Positions 50,085 to 62,600 of a stretch of DNA of 64,000 bases are shown here, one piece after another. The DNA comes from Tigriopus japonicus (Eukaryota > Arthropoda > Copepoda > Harpacticoida > Harpacticidae), in the NCBI GenBank assembly GCA_010645155.1, contig JAAGOF010000109.1, positions 129,420-193,419 on the forward strand. The letters are read 5' to 3'. The translations under genes were made by a program, and so were the position numbers. Within the stretch, counting starts at the first letter, position 1. The number at the start of each line of letters is the position of its first letter. Below the pieces are notes generated by a model. That model saw only the letters and a list, made by a program, of their open reading frames with translations. It did not search any database and was not told the DNA's origin.

Positions 50085-51369
50085 ATGGTGATACAATTTT
50101 ACTCTGCTCAACCTTCGTCGCCTTGTCGATTGGTCCATATGGTCTTGGACACCATTGGGGTTCCGTTTGAAATGAACGTAGTGGATCTTGCCAAAGGAGA
50201 GCATCTTACCAACGACTTCTTAGAAGTGAGATCACCAACCCTTTCTTCTGGTACTTCTTTTCTCTTTTAACTTGCATCCAGTTTAATTCAGATAAACCCG
50301 TTTCACAACGTCCCCTACATTGTCGATGGTGATCTCTCAATGGGAGAGAGTCGAGCCATTGCTTCTTACTTGTCGAATAGATATGACCAAACCGGAGAAT
50401 TGTACCCAAAGGATCCAAAGACTCGAGCCATTGTAGATCAAAGGCTCTTTTTCGACATGGATGCACTTTTTGCACGGCATCGAAAGTGTTACGTAAGAGA
50501 GCGGTTATTCTATCCAAAGAAAAGTTCTTCACTTATTCGCAAAAGGGCATTGTGAACAGAAATTAGTTGAATTTTCATGCAACGGATATTCCAATAACAA
50601 AATTTGAGTAGCTATGATTGGGAAACTCAAACTTCGAGAAAAGTTGTGGAATAAGGGTAAAGATCAGTGTATTTGAATTTAACGAAGAATAAGTTTACGT
50701 CTCAGAGAGGTTCCGCCAAGAGAGGCTTTTTTATCCGTATCCTGTTACTTTTCTCAAACAGTCTACAAATAATTTCAATATCAGTTTGGTACTGGATTTT
50801 TGGGAGCTCTAAATAAGAATTTAATCGCAAACATCAGGCAACACTTTTTTGGATCTTTTTTGACATAAAATGTCAGATTCAAGAGTAAAACCAAACCATG
50901 ATGATTTTAATAAATGAATAGAAAACATTTGGCACGCAACTTTTGTCGGTATTTATTGGCAACCTATATTAGACGGCATGATTTGTTTGTTTAATCTTAA
51001 TGCCTTCTAATTTTCTTTCCCTAGTATCCCAAAATGATGACAGGAACTGAACCCAGTGAAGAGAATGTAAGGAAAGCTCGTCAAGCCCTAGTTTGGGCAG
51101 AGGACATGATCAAGACCACAGGATATGCGGCTGGAACAAATCATATAACGATTGCGGATTTGGCCTTTGTGGCGACCTTTAGCACAATTCAAGCCACCAA
51201 TTCATTTGATTTGTCGGATCTCCCAATTTGGACGGAATATTTTCAAAGAATGACCAAACAAATCCGAAACTATGAAGAGGTCAATGGCAGAGGCGCCAAA
51301 ATGTTCGGCACTTTTTATCAAACTCGGGTGAAAGATTATGTTCTCAGGAAAGCTGAGTGTAACCTCTGA
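50085..51369 (+). CDS. Glutathione S-transferase, Delta/Epsilon type (GST 2)
   Basis: Three exons in phase (50085-50225, 50292-50492 and 51025-51369) give 228 residues. Same fold and role as GST 1. The catalytic Ser region is AQPSSPCRLVHM, the cis-Pro region is HNVPYIVDG, the glutathione site is ESRAIASYL, and the C-domain has GYAAGTNHITIADL. It has an extra intron after residue 47 compared with GST 1 and a longer C-terminus (TRVKDYVLRKAECNL). At the last junction the text is RHRKC-Y-YPKMM, slightly irregular against GST 1 (IGDM-I-YPKMF), so the donor may be used a little differently. This tandem duplicate is about 440 bases from GST 1 and clearly diverged. Confidence 0.9.
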
Positions 51370-53301
51370 TTGTTCTATTTACCTTGTTGTGAGCCGGATG
51401 AATTTGAGATTCAGGATGGATATTGAAGGTGGGTCTGGTCTCCGATTCAGTGGCATTCGGTTTTGAAAGTATGTTCGTCATTTGAGACACTTGGATAGGA
51501 AATATATTGACGTCGAATGAAGTCTGTTCCATAATGTTCCAACTATCTCTCTTCCGTCTTGATCCCATCTTTCATCATATCAATGAGATGAATCGCATCC
51601 CAGTCATTGAGAGAGCGCTCAAGAGATTCAAGATTCTTTTTAATGCCGCCTCCCTCATCTCTTTGGGTTTGTAAGAAAAACAATATCCTTGGAGCGCTTT
51701 GAATTTAAATCGAAATCCAAGGCCATTGTAGAGTGAGAGAGTGAGTGAGTGAGTGAGTGAGTGAATGGCCTGTGGCCTCAGGTGAGAGTCCACCAAGATG
51801 CCAAAGGCAGCAGATTCTTACAAGGTAGGGCATAGATAATCTAACTTATTTCTGATACATGATTCATGAAATCCATTGGGGTCTTGTCCTTTTTGATAGA
51901 TTGCATTGAAAAATTTGATTGCTTGAATGTGACCAAAGTGGGTTGGGATACTGGCGAATTGTAGTTTTTTTGTTTATTGATTTCAAATAAGACAGGACGG
52001 TCGTTGGAATCAAGGTTAATATCTCATTTTTCACTTGGAACATTGAAACCTTTCTGTTCTGGTTTCATTTTTCAATCATGTCTGATTGTGAACAAACCCT
52101 GTATTGAGAGGAACAACATCGCGCCTGAAAATGGATTCAGGACGGCATCAAGTTTTTCCTCATCCATTTTAGTTCAAGGTTCTTCAGAGGCTTTCTATTA
52201 GAGCTAGCTCGATACGGGATTCAATTTTTCAAACAGATTTTCCTCTCGCCCAAAAATTTAAGGTTTGGATTTAAATTTGAGAAAATTGTTTTCAAGATTA
52301 ATCCAAGGATAATATTTATGCAAAGCTGGGTACACAGATAAATGTGCATGGGAAAACCTTAAATTTGACCTTTTTTTCATCTCAGAAACGCAACCACAAT
52401 TGAAGATCAATTTAAAAACAAAATATATTGTCCCTGTCAAATTAAAGTTTACCAATCGTGATATTTATTGGATGAGTTTTTTGAAAGCATAAAAAATAAA
52501 CTTTAGCTCATTCTTTGCTAAGCCTCCTCGCATCACATCTCCCACCAAGACTGTTTTCGAGATACAACAGCTTCATTAATAAAAAACTGAGGTTCAAAAT
52601 AACAAATTAGAGTCGATAAGGATCGCTTGGAACATATCTAATTCTGCTACGAGTTCACGTGTGATTGTGTCGGAAAGACCTGTCAGATCGAACGCACATC
52701 TCTATCCTCTCTCCAGGCACGCTTTGGTTTTCCACGAAAGACGTAACGTAACGAACGTGCGAGTGTAATATTTTCTTGTAGCATTTTCGCTCACACTGTC
52801 ACTAGATGAAATGCCGAAGGTTGTCATGATGTCGTGACAGCTCCTATAATTTAAAGAAGAAAAAAATATTAGTTGTTCCTCAAAGTTAGAGACAAAGGTG
52901 TCAAAGAAATTGCTACGTCCTCAAGCACTTTTAAAGGGTGGAAAATGGGGTTTTACATAATCTGGAACGGCAATCTTGCACACATTTTCGGCTGACTTGT
53001 TTAATTTCAAGCACTCTCTTCATCGATTAGAATATGAAGTGCATTCTTGCACTTTTGAAAAGCCTCTGTTCATTAATTCACAGATCACAAGCAGGGTTGG
53101 TTCAATCCCTCTCCGTGAAAGAAACTCCCATCCTTTCAGTCCCAAGGAAGGGATGAACCGGAATTGGCAGGATTTTCCAAAAAAACTTTCCAAAACGATA
53201 TGAAATTTTGTCCTACTCTCCTAGCGTTGTAAAATGCATACATATTTTAATAGAAATAGTTTCTTCAGTAAAATCATTTTTTATTGTTGTTTTCCAAATA
53301 G
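51370..53301. other. Intergenic region after the GST pair
   Basis: No gene recognised. A short possible first exon (ATG at 51798, MPKAADSYK, then GTAGGG) cannot be linked to anything. Confidence 0.35.
51740..51763 (+). repeat. GAGT tetranucleotide microsatellite
   Basis: About six GAGT/GTGA units in a row. Confidence 0.85.
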
Positions 53302-53395
53302 TTGGCCGTATTTTAACTTTCCTAATGTTTGCAATAGAGTCCTTTAATTGCAAGCAGGGAAATTGCAAACATTAGGAAAGTTAAAATACGGCCAA
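53302..53395. repeat. Perfect 33 bp inverted repeat (hairpin) with a 28-base loop
   Basis: The left arm 53302-53334 starts TTGGCCGTATTTTAACTTTC. The right arm 53363-53395 is its exact complement, without mismatch. It could be a tiny MITE, a foldback relic or a small-RNA precursor. Confidence 0.9.
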
Positions 53396-53679
53396 TGTGA
53401 CCACGTTTGCAACACTAGCTCATATGTTTGTTTGCACCAAGGCACGTTCCAATTATTGACTTGAAGCGAATTTTGAGCCTGTTAGAGCATTTCTAACCAG
53501 ATTTTGGGTAAAACATCTACTTATTACGTAGAAGCACATACTTATATGACGTCATTTTAGAAGCCTGAACACGTCTGTGTTGTATTCGTAATAAGGGTGG
53601 AAGTCAATTGATGAAGTATGCTCTAAGCATGCATCTCAAAACACAAAACATATGAGCCATGAAAAACGCAGATTTTGTA

Positions 53680-54270
53680 CAGGGTGTCCAAGAATTGATG
53701 GTGCATCGTAAAAAATAGATTTTCAATAGCTTAAAGACTCGTTAGAGAAAAATATATTTCTGCAGATATGATTATAGTTCAGTTGGAAACATCTTGAAAC
53801 CCTTGCTAAGACTTTTTTGTATCAAGGCCTTTAACTTATTTGACTGGGCATGGGGGCAAGTGTTTTTTTATTTTTTTCTCAGCCTCACTTTTGACATATG
53901 GTTGAAAATGCGCTCATACTTCACATATAACCTTCGCGTTTTTTACATATTTCAGATCAAGGCTCTTCTACGATTGTTCCTCTTGCCTCCTGAACAAAAT
54001 TGAGTTGATATCGGAAGATTAAGATGTCCCTTGGGCCGTGTGATTATTGAAGTGTCCTTCCAAGACGAATTTTAGATACCTTTTTGACCTGCTTTACTTG
54101 AAACACTCTGAACCCTTCAAATATTGAGGCATGCATTTGAAATTGTGGTTTCCACGGGAATGAGTGTTTTCAAAACACTTCCTTATTGTACATTTTATCA
54201 ATTTTAAAGCAAGTATTTGGTCTGAATGGCAAGGAAAAAGACGATGCACCATCGATTCCTGGACACCCTG
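53680..54270. mobile_element. Mariner-type MITE, 591 bp
   Basis: Inverted ends CAGGGTGTCCAAGAATTGAT and CAGGGTGTCCAGGAATCGAT, then GGTGCATCGT in both, are flanked by TA (53678-53679 and 54271-54272). The CAGGGTGTCC end is characteristic of Tc1/mariner elements. No transposase remains. A related lone end sits near 45870. Confidence 0.85.
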
Positions 54271-55389
54271 TAGTAAAACTTGATCGAGCATGGCTATTTC
54301 TACTTTCTCGAATGTGCTTCTTTTGTGTTTCTTATATGCTTCTAGATATGCCTCTCTTACTCTTCAAAACTCCCTCAATAACCGAGTTAGTCTCTCATGA
54401 TAGGTTTGCCATTTTGTGGCCATTTGTGTTTTGGGAGCATGTCATAAAATCTAAAGGCCGAGATAGATCCCTTTAAGTTACCACGACATTTTTCGGGGCA
54501 AGAGAACATCTTAGGAGATAAGAGCTAGAAATTTGGTTTTTCAAATCCCATGGCAACCATTTGTTTTGGAGGGAATCAACTGAATAACTGTTGTAATTTG
54601 TTATTGGGGAAAGGGGGTCTTTTTTTGCTTCACAATATGTAGCGCTTTCGTCTTTAAAAAGCCGATTCCTCCCAAAATATGCAGAATGTTTAAACTGAAG
54701 TCACAAATATTTGTTACTAATCTCTTATGGTTTAGCTTTTGCAAAGTTATTTAATTCGCCCTTGGTGAAAAAACGTACAATTTTTTTTAGATTGTTCGAA
54801 ATTGAGGAAATGATCCAAAATTGTCCTAATTGTTGCCCGACTTTTTCCGAGTTCTTCAGAGTTATCCAGAACTCTTAAGCCTTCAGATGCAAGGCATAAA
54901 TTGTGGTTTTGTGGGAAATAAATACCATTTATTTGCATTCAAAAAAAAGTTCCGATCTCCATTTAATGCATAAATACAAAGGCGATCACTCGCCATTGGG
55001 TCGGGTTGACTCTCCGCTAAAATCGACAATTCCTCAATGGCGACATTTTTCGTCTCACATTTACATTTTACTTCTCTAGCCAACTCGAGAGAAATAATGC
55101 AGCATGATTACGTCCAAAATACTTGTTGGAAGTTTCAAGAGCCTCTTTTGGACCTTCAGTAGGCATTTGTTCCCCACATTTCTTGGCGTGTTGAGCCAAT
55201 TATGTACATAGAAAGCTTGACGGCTCACAAGGAATTTGCTCCGCATGATTAGCCCACTCACTTTGCAACCACCAATAAAAACGAGTCAGCGAGCAAACAA
55301 GTCCGAGAATCACAAGTCCTTGATCTTTTTGTTCGGAAAGTTCCAAGAAGCCAAAGTCTTTCCAAATAATCCCTTTATAACACTTCTCA

Positions 55390-55842
55390 TTGGAAGTTAA
55401 CCCGCAGTTTCCACGCTTCTCCAGAACAGGACCATTATGTCCTTGGGAAATCTGGTCCAGAGATGGACACATATCGAAATCTTCCTACGGTGAAACGGAA
55501 TTGAATGCTCCTTTCGAGGACATGATCACGTCACGAAGGAAAAAAGTTGCCTCATTTGGGGATGACGAAGATCGTGCGGGGAAAAGCCAAAGAGACCGAA
55601 TAACTGGGATCGGTCCTTTGAGAGAACTCGGCGGCCAAGGGAAAACCTCGAGCGCATTCGTTGTATTTCTGAGCGTCAAGGACAGACAAAACTTGGGAGG
55701 GAGAACTTTGTCGGTCTTGAAAGCGATCAAGGGACGAATGTGGTCCAAATATCAACAGATTTTTGTTCCATCAACGCCACGAAGAGAGACCATCACGCAC
55801 AAAAACAATCGACTACGAGAGTTTGAGAGGGTGACGAATTGA
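55390..55842 (+). CDS. Uncharacterised ORF, 150 codons, doubtful
   Basis: A less AT-rich open frame reading ...FGDDEDRAGKSQRDRITGIG..., charged and without a recognised domain. The opposite strand is also open over 55485-55748, and 55260-55472 on the minus strand could hold an exon with a hydrophobic stretch (DQGLVILGLVCSL). Coding status and strand are unclear. Confidence 0.2.
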   Translation: MEVNPQFPRFSRTGPLCPWEIWSRDGHISKSSYGETELNAPFEDMITSRRKKVASFGDDEDRAGKSQRDRITGIGPLRELGGQGKTSSAFVVFLSVKDRQNLGGRTLSVLKAIKGRMWSKYQQIFVPSTPRRETITHKNNRLREFERVTN

Positions 55843-56264
55843 TCAATCCACTTAGAACGGCTTTTGCGTGATCCTCCGAATCTGAGAGTCCTTCTTCAAG
55901 TTGGTCGCCAACATGTGAGAGCTTGACAGATTTTGAGGTGAGAAAAAAAACCCTTGGAAATTCTTTCAAAGGTAAGCCAGTTGTCATCCAAGGACTACCG
56001 GGACGAAATCATTTCATCACAACCATTTGGGCTGTGTGTGTAATTTATGGATATCAAGTTCCCTATGTGACTGCTATTCTCGAAACTGTGAGTAAACAAA
56101 ACTTACATCAAGTTCCCAGGGATATCAGAGTCAATTGACCCGAAATGAGAAGTTGTCAACTCAATATTTTACGTTCTTCGACCGTAATTCAAACAATATA
56201 TCTAAATTATATATGCTACCCAAGAGAAAATGTCAGCAACGCGTTGAGTATTCACCTTCTAGAA

Positions 56265-56602
56265 CAGGGGTTCTTGACATGGGGTATGGGACCCAAATGC
56301 TTAAAGTATGAGACTCAATCTACCGTTATTAGGTATTCTTTAGTATCTCCCGTTATTTTCTTCTATTTTGTAACTTTACAAACTTTTTTACCTTTGCTTA
56401 TGTTCTTGTTCGTTGTCGTTATGCTTGTAAGTAGTTAAAAACCGACAATCTCAAATGATGGTGATGCACGTATAATAGTTCTGGAGAGATGGCAGCACTG
56501 ACAGCACAAGCAATGGATGAAGGAGAAGGGGGAAATGGGGTATGGTACTATTTTGGTCAATCCATTGAGGGTCTGGAATCATTCGAAGGTTGAGAACCTT
56601 TG
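56265..56602. mobile_element. hAT-type MITE, CAGGGGTTCTTGACA family
   Basis: The ends are CAGGGGTTCTTGACAT and, reverse-complemented, CAAAGGTTCTCAACCT, close to the common hAT end CAGNGGTTCTCAACC. The flanks TTCTAGAA and TTCTACAG match at 6 of 8 positions. 338 bp, non-coding, moderately old. Confidence 0.7.
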
Positions 56603-59600
56603 TTCTACAGCGATAAAAGCGAAAAGCTTAGCACCAAGAGAACATATTAGCTTGATTTGTTAAATTAGTATCTGTTGAGGGGATCTGCTCCAAATGAAAG
56701 CTAAATTCCGTATTAGCAGAGGATCCGGTCCAATTGATCATCGTATCCACATCCAGCTGCGGCATTTGCATCTTGTTATTCACGTAGAAGGTATTGGAAA
56801 AAATGGCTTGAATGATAAATTACGATCATGGGAAGTCAATCAGTTTAAATATGAATGTAAGGTGGGACTGAAGTTGGGACGAGTTGTCTTTAGAGGTCAA
56901 ATGACTATTAAAAAATGAACATATTCCTCGAAAGATTTGACAATTGTCTAGAGCTACGAAAAACTGATGACCAAATAAACGTGAAGACAATCTACAGTAT
57001 GTTGAGGTATCTTTCGCTTGGGAAACATACGCAAAGGCTGAACAGGAAATTTTTGCATTATTGTTTCATCTTGAATTAAAAAAGTAGTTTCCTTTTTTAT
57101 TGAAAATGTCAAATGTTGAAGCATTTGGAAAAGGTTTCCATAACTTTTCAAGTTTTAAATAGGCCACTTGTACATATACAGTACATAGAGTGACGTTGTC
57201 AAATGTGTTTGTAAGGGATCCAAAAAAAAGCCTTATCGCGTTTTTCCATTTGCTCAACAAAATACGGTATATTCTGTTCACGTGAAACGAAATGAAAAGG
57301 GCCGATTCTACGGACAATCGTGGATGAGTTTTCCACTCACATTTTGGGATTCAATGAGGACGATCGATCCAAGTAAAGCTTTAGATCTCAGAGGTCTTTG
57401 AGGACAGGTTTACTACTACGTAGGTTCCTCATGTTTTGATGAATTTCAAGTCCCTGAACACTGCATAAGCAGTGCTTTTTATCCGTGTAGAAGAACGTGC
57501 ATACGTATAGCAACTGTTATTAACAGACAAAAGTCAGGAAAAGATGGATTGTTGTTCACGATGTTGGGGAGCGGTCTGAAACTGGACTTTTGCATTAAAC
57601 TAACGTCCAATTAGAGTAACAACGGATAACAATTGGCATATATTTCTTTACCAAGGGTCAGTTGTCCAACATTCAGTAGCTTAGAAATCCGTAGAATAAG
57701 GGACATTGAGCAAGCAAAACTGGAACCCTTGGAACATTCATATTCAACGGTTTTGTGACAAAAAGGAAGAAATGCTTAGTCGGATGGCCATTTCTTTTGA
57801 CTCGCTCCCAATTCTACGACCCCCAATTTAGATCTCAATGTTATTCTCATTTTGCTGAAGAAAGATTTTCGTATTTTGAGGAGGGAACTGTTCGATTTCG
57901 ATCATTAGAGAGGTGTTTTTCCAACCTTGAAAGAAAAGGAGGGAAGGCTCTCGACGAAGAAAAATTGTTATCCTGATTACTTTTTTACAATTCACTTGAC
58001 ACCTATCATTATTTGGTCTGAAATGAATCCGTCAAAGTTCAATGAGACCGTAAGCTAGATATCAATTAGTCTTAAGGTTGTTGGATCTCTGTCTGTGAGA
58101 CGGTCCACGTTCAATTCTTGATGTGCAACAAAGACCTTTAAGTAAAGGTGAGTGATCCCCGTTCAGGATCTAGAATACATGAATACATTTCTTTGCTCCC
58201 TTGAATGTCACTACGAGCTCTTGACAAATTTTCAGACAAGATTTGTTTTGACAAGTTTCAACTTTGACATAAAAAGGACACGGATACACAGTCACAAACC
58301 TGTAGCGACTTCATTAATGCTCAACATGCAACACTAAAAACAATTTCTAAGCCACTTCCGTAGAAAGAAGTTATGTTAATGAACTTGTGCTTTCACTTTC
58401 TTTAAGAAACTCTTACCGTTTACAAGGCCATTAAAGAGAAAGGTTAGGGTTCTTTCCCCAGTTCTAAGCGAGTTAAACTGTAAAAGGTCTGGTCCAATAA
58501 CGCAAGCAAATGAGGCGTGATATTGAACTTCAGTCCAAAATCAAAGGCCTTTCTGGTTCCAGCGCCAAGGTCTCTCGTGGGATTCGAGCGGTGGCCACAC
58601 TTTTAACATTATTCTAACCCGTGGAATATCCATAAATTGAACTTTGGCTGGTTTTTGGTGCAAATTGCTCAATAACTTACCTTCTTGTCCATCGGAAATG
58701 GAGCCTGACTTGAACAGACCAATAACGTGAGCCCAAATTTGGGACCTGCTCTTTATTTATTTTTCGTTAGAGGAAGGATAAAGGAGATTTACACATCCTT
58801 AATGTGCTAAGAGTCCTTTCATTCCATAGTTCCATTATGGTATCCATTTATACCATAAACTTCCATATGTGTTGTCGCCTGATTTTACGCCTCTTAATGG
58901 AATTCACATATCCTGTTAGTCTAAATTTACAAAGTAATTACATATAAGAGGTTGGTTTGCTGGGGTTCAGAAAGTTGAATACTTTGCCTCTTGTACGCGA
59001 GCTTGAAGGCGAGCAAAAATAGCTCAAAGAGAAGGTTCGAGGAAATGGCGAGTAGCAATAACCGATAAAACCCTTTTCTTCCACCCACTTGACTTCACAG
59101 AAAAATAGGAATGATTTGGAATGTTGATTTTTAGGCATTGGTTGACCTTTTCGAGTTCATCCTCCAAATGTGTTCATGCCAACTGGACCTACGGAGAGAT
59201 TTTCTTTTACCATATCAGCCTAATTTTCCGGGTGTTATTAGAGACATAGGCCAGCTTTTTATGTCTTAATCGACATTGGGCAATCCATAGGTTGGCAATG
59301 ATCTCCGAGTTCCAAATTTACAGTCTTAATAAACAAAGCTCAGAACCACCAACCATTGTTTGTTACTGGAATTTGGACGCCAAGGCTAATAATAAGAATG
59401 ATTATCTTGAAAATGAATAAACCGATTGCATTTTGTTTGCATAAGAAACACTTGCCATTATTCGGAAGAGTACATTTTCAGTTTTAGCTCAATCGAACAT
59501 TGGAGTCAAAAGTTATCCCCCTTGAAAGCCCACTACATAATAATCTTACATAAAATGAATGAGGTAGCACTCTTTAGAGAGGAAAAAATAAGAAGAGGAA

Positions 59601-62600
59601 TGGCTCATTTGAAGCGTGTTTTCTTCCTTATTGAGATTTCAATGGATAAAACCTTTGACTCCGACATTTAATATGGTTAAAACCTATAGTATTGATTATT
59701 TACAGCGTCTAGAATCCAAACACACCAACTTGGTCATTTCGCCAAGAACAAGAAAATGGGTCAAGGCCATCACCAAGGTTTTTCTGGACCAAAACAAATT
59801 GTTGAGATTTTTCTGTCTTGCGAGGAGTTTCTCATGAAAAAGGCCGAGTCCTTTTGGGCATGTGTCATTCGTCCACACCTGATGCGCAACAGGGGGTCCC
59901 AAAATTCTAATTTGTTTTGACAAAAAGAAGTTGGCCTTCAAACCAAAAATCAACTGACAAACTTGCAATAGCTGCAAGCACTATTATCCTTTAGGAAAAC
60001 GCCCAAAGCCTCTAAGTTTACAAAAAAGCATTTTGTAAATGATAGTTACGGTTTTTTGTTAGGGTGGGACTGACCATTGACTGTCTTTCGAAGTTTTATT
60101 GAAATTCTGGAGTGGGCCTTGATGCGCTTGTCAAAGCAAAAGTTTTCAATCTAAGAAAGGGCGCCCTTTTCTTGATGGCTGAAATATGGCGCTCCAGCCT
60201 TCCCAATCTATACGTTCAAGACAATTTCTTGTGGCACCTTTCAAGAGGATGTTAAAGCATCTTTCATTCATCAATGGCATTTTGAAATCATCCATCAAAA
60301 AGGACAGCCATTCACTAGACAAGGATGAAAATGTGGAGCCTTCATGCTTCAAAGAGCGGACGGTCAAGGTCATTCATGATCAAGACAGTATTTTATTGTG
60401 TGTCTGTGATTTTCTCCAGAGCATTTCTTACCGTTTGATCCATTCTTTGAAAAAAAGCTGGAAGATGTTTTGATTTAGTATAGTAGTTCCGAGTGAAATT
60501 GAAATGCTCTACATTCAATATTATAACGGAACGAATTAACTCTGAAGTAACATCGGTTGACGCTAAATCTTATATATCATGATTTTTTCAACTCATATCA
60601 TTTGAGTAAGGTCAGTTGTTGAGCACGTTTGAAAGTATAGTAGAAGCATATCTAGAAACATAAAAGAAGCATACGAGATTCAGTAGAAATAGCCATGCTC
60701 GTACAAGTTTTGCTACGTACATAAGCTGTGATTGAAAAACGCAACTTGTGTAGCGAAACTTGATCAAACATGTCTGGCGGACGCGAGGTCCGCCATGTAT
60801 GAGTCAGCATGAATTTTCTTTCGATTCGAAGGGTTAAACAATGCTAATATCAACGCCTAAAGTACTCGTAGATTCAAATGATTTTGTAGTATTTGGCCGA
60901 TTGTTGTGCATGTGTGGATCCTTGGGATCATTCCTCCATTATTCGCTCTAAACGGTCAAATGGTGAGTTTTCTCATTAACGAAAAAGAAACTACTTGACG
61001 TCCCGTTCTTTCCACGAGCTCTGTACAAGCTAATCGTTTCATATTTGTGATTGACACTCCGAATCATTTGGGGCTCTACATATATTTGTATTTTGTTCTA
61101 AAGTTGGAAATGAAGTATGACGAAGAATGCCTGGGAGGAAAAAAAACGAAAGAATACACTCCGGGATCACTAGCTTTCGAAACAATATGGCACCGAGAGT
61201 TCGTAATCCCGTGACAATAAGATATTGAATCAGGCATTCTTTGGAAAAGAAACCTTTTGTCCGGCTCACATATTGGGAACTATTGTGCGACAACGATTTC
61301 TAAGGCTCGTTCTTCTCGTTCGGATGAAATCTCCGGTCGAACAAAGTCGATATTGTTCAAGTGAGGATCAGGATGGACATATCGGATGAGTCGACGGACC
61401 CTTTGCTCATCAAAATATTCCATATCTCGACTCTAATCCATGCGTGATATGTGTACTCATTTCTTTGAAGATTTGTCCCTCTTCAAAATGTCTCTTTTTG
61501 ATTGACGGAAGAGCGAACCAAGTTTGTAGATAAACGAGATCCATGCGAAATTGGAACAGTCCAAAGGAAACAAGTTGTGACATCTCTTTCAATTTATATA
61601 TCTCGGATTTGGATCTTTCGATCGAACCTTTGGTCTGTTTTGAACCCTGATCCAAAAAAAAACATACTCTAGTAGGCTAAAGAATTGTCTTTTCCTTTTT
61701 CTTAAGAATCTTAGTTAATAGAATGGTGATTTGAAAATAATTGCGCATAGCTTATCGTTTCATCTTCACTTGGAGATTGCAATCCTTTGGGTCAAGCAAA
61801 TTGAGGTGGGTGCATTGGGCGGAATGTGGACTATTGCTCAAGTTCGTCACAGTTGGCACCAAAACTTGCACATACAAGTGCGACTCTTGTATTGAAAGTT
61901 TCATCCAAATGTGCTCAAGTTAGTCACCCGATGTCGCAAAAGTCGAAACTTTCTTTTCCCGTGGACCACATCCCATCACAACAAACTGTTGTTCTCCATC
62001 CTACAATAACAAAACTTCTTTTCCCGACAATCCTTTACAATCTTGACCTCAATCAGGAGTGCTGTTGAAAGTTGGAATAACATTAGGATAAAATACTCTT
62101 TCCAGGGACGATTTGAAGTTGGATTGATTTATGGCGTACGTTGGACATACGTAAATAAATGTCCATGAGTGTATTTTGGAGCTCGACCTCTAATATGGGT
62201 TCTCGAGTCAATTTGTATCGCCAAGCAAATTATGGCGATTGTTATTGTTCCTCATTGAGACACCCATCAAAGCATGCTTCTTTCATTTCTTGCCCAGGCA
62301 GGAAGCCACTAAAAAAGCAATACCAGCGGGATCACAGGGAATTGAAGGAACGTGCTTCCAATCATGATATGGCTTGATCCTAAATAGGAACTGCACTGAG
62401 CACTTAGAAAGTAATTGAATCAGGGTTGCCACTTTCTCAATCAGAGCAGCCATTCAAGATGCAAGTGTTTTATCCATCAAACCCGAATGGTTCGCAATAG
62501 GTCGTTCTTTTTGGACCGTTTTCTTTGATTGATTGAATGAATGAGACTTTCTTGTGCCAAAAAGGGGCTATGATTGTGTTTGGTAAACGTGTTACGATGC

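Noticed and set aside
58080..58145. tRNA-like B box (GTTCAATTC)
   Set aside because: No A box and no acceptor stem could be folded around it.
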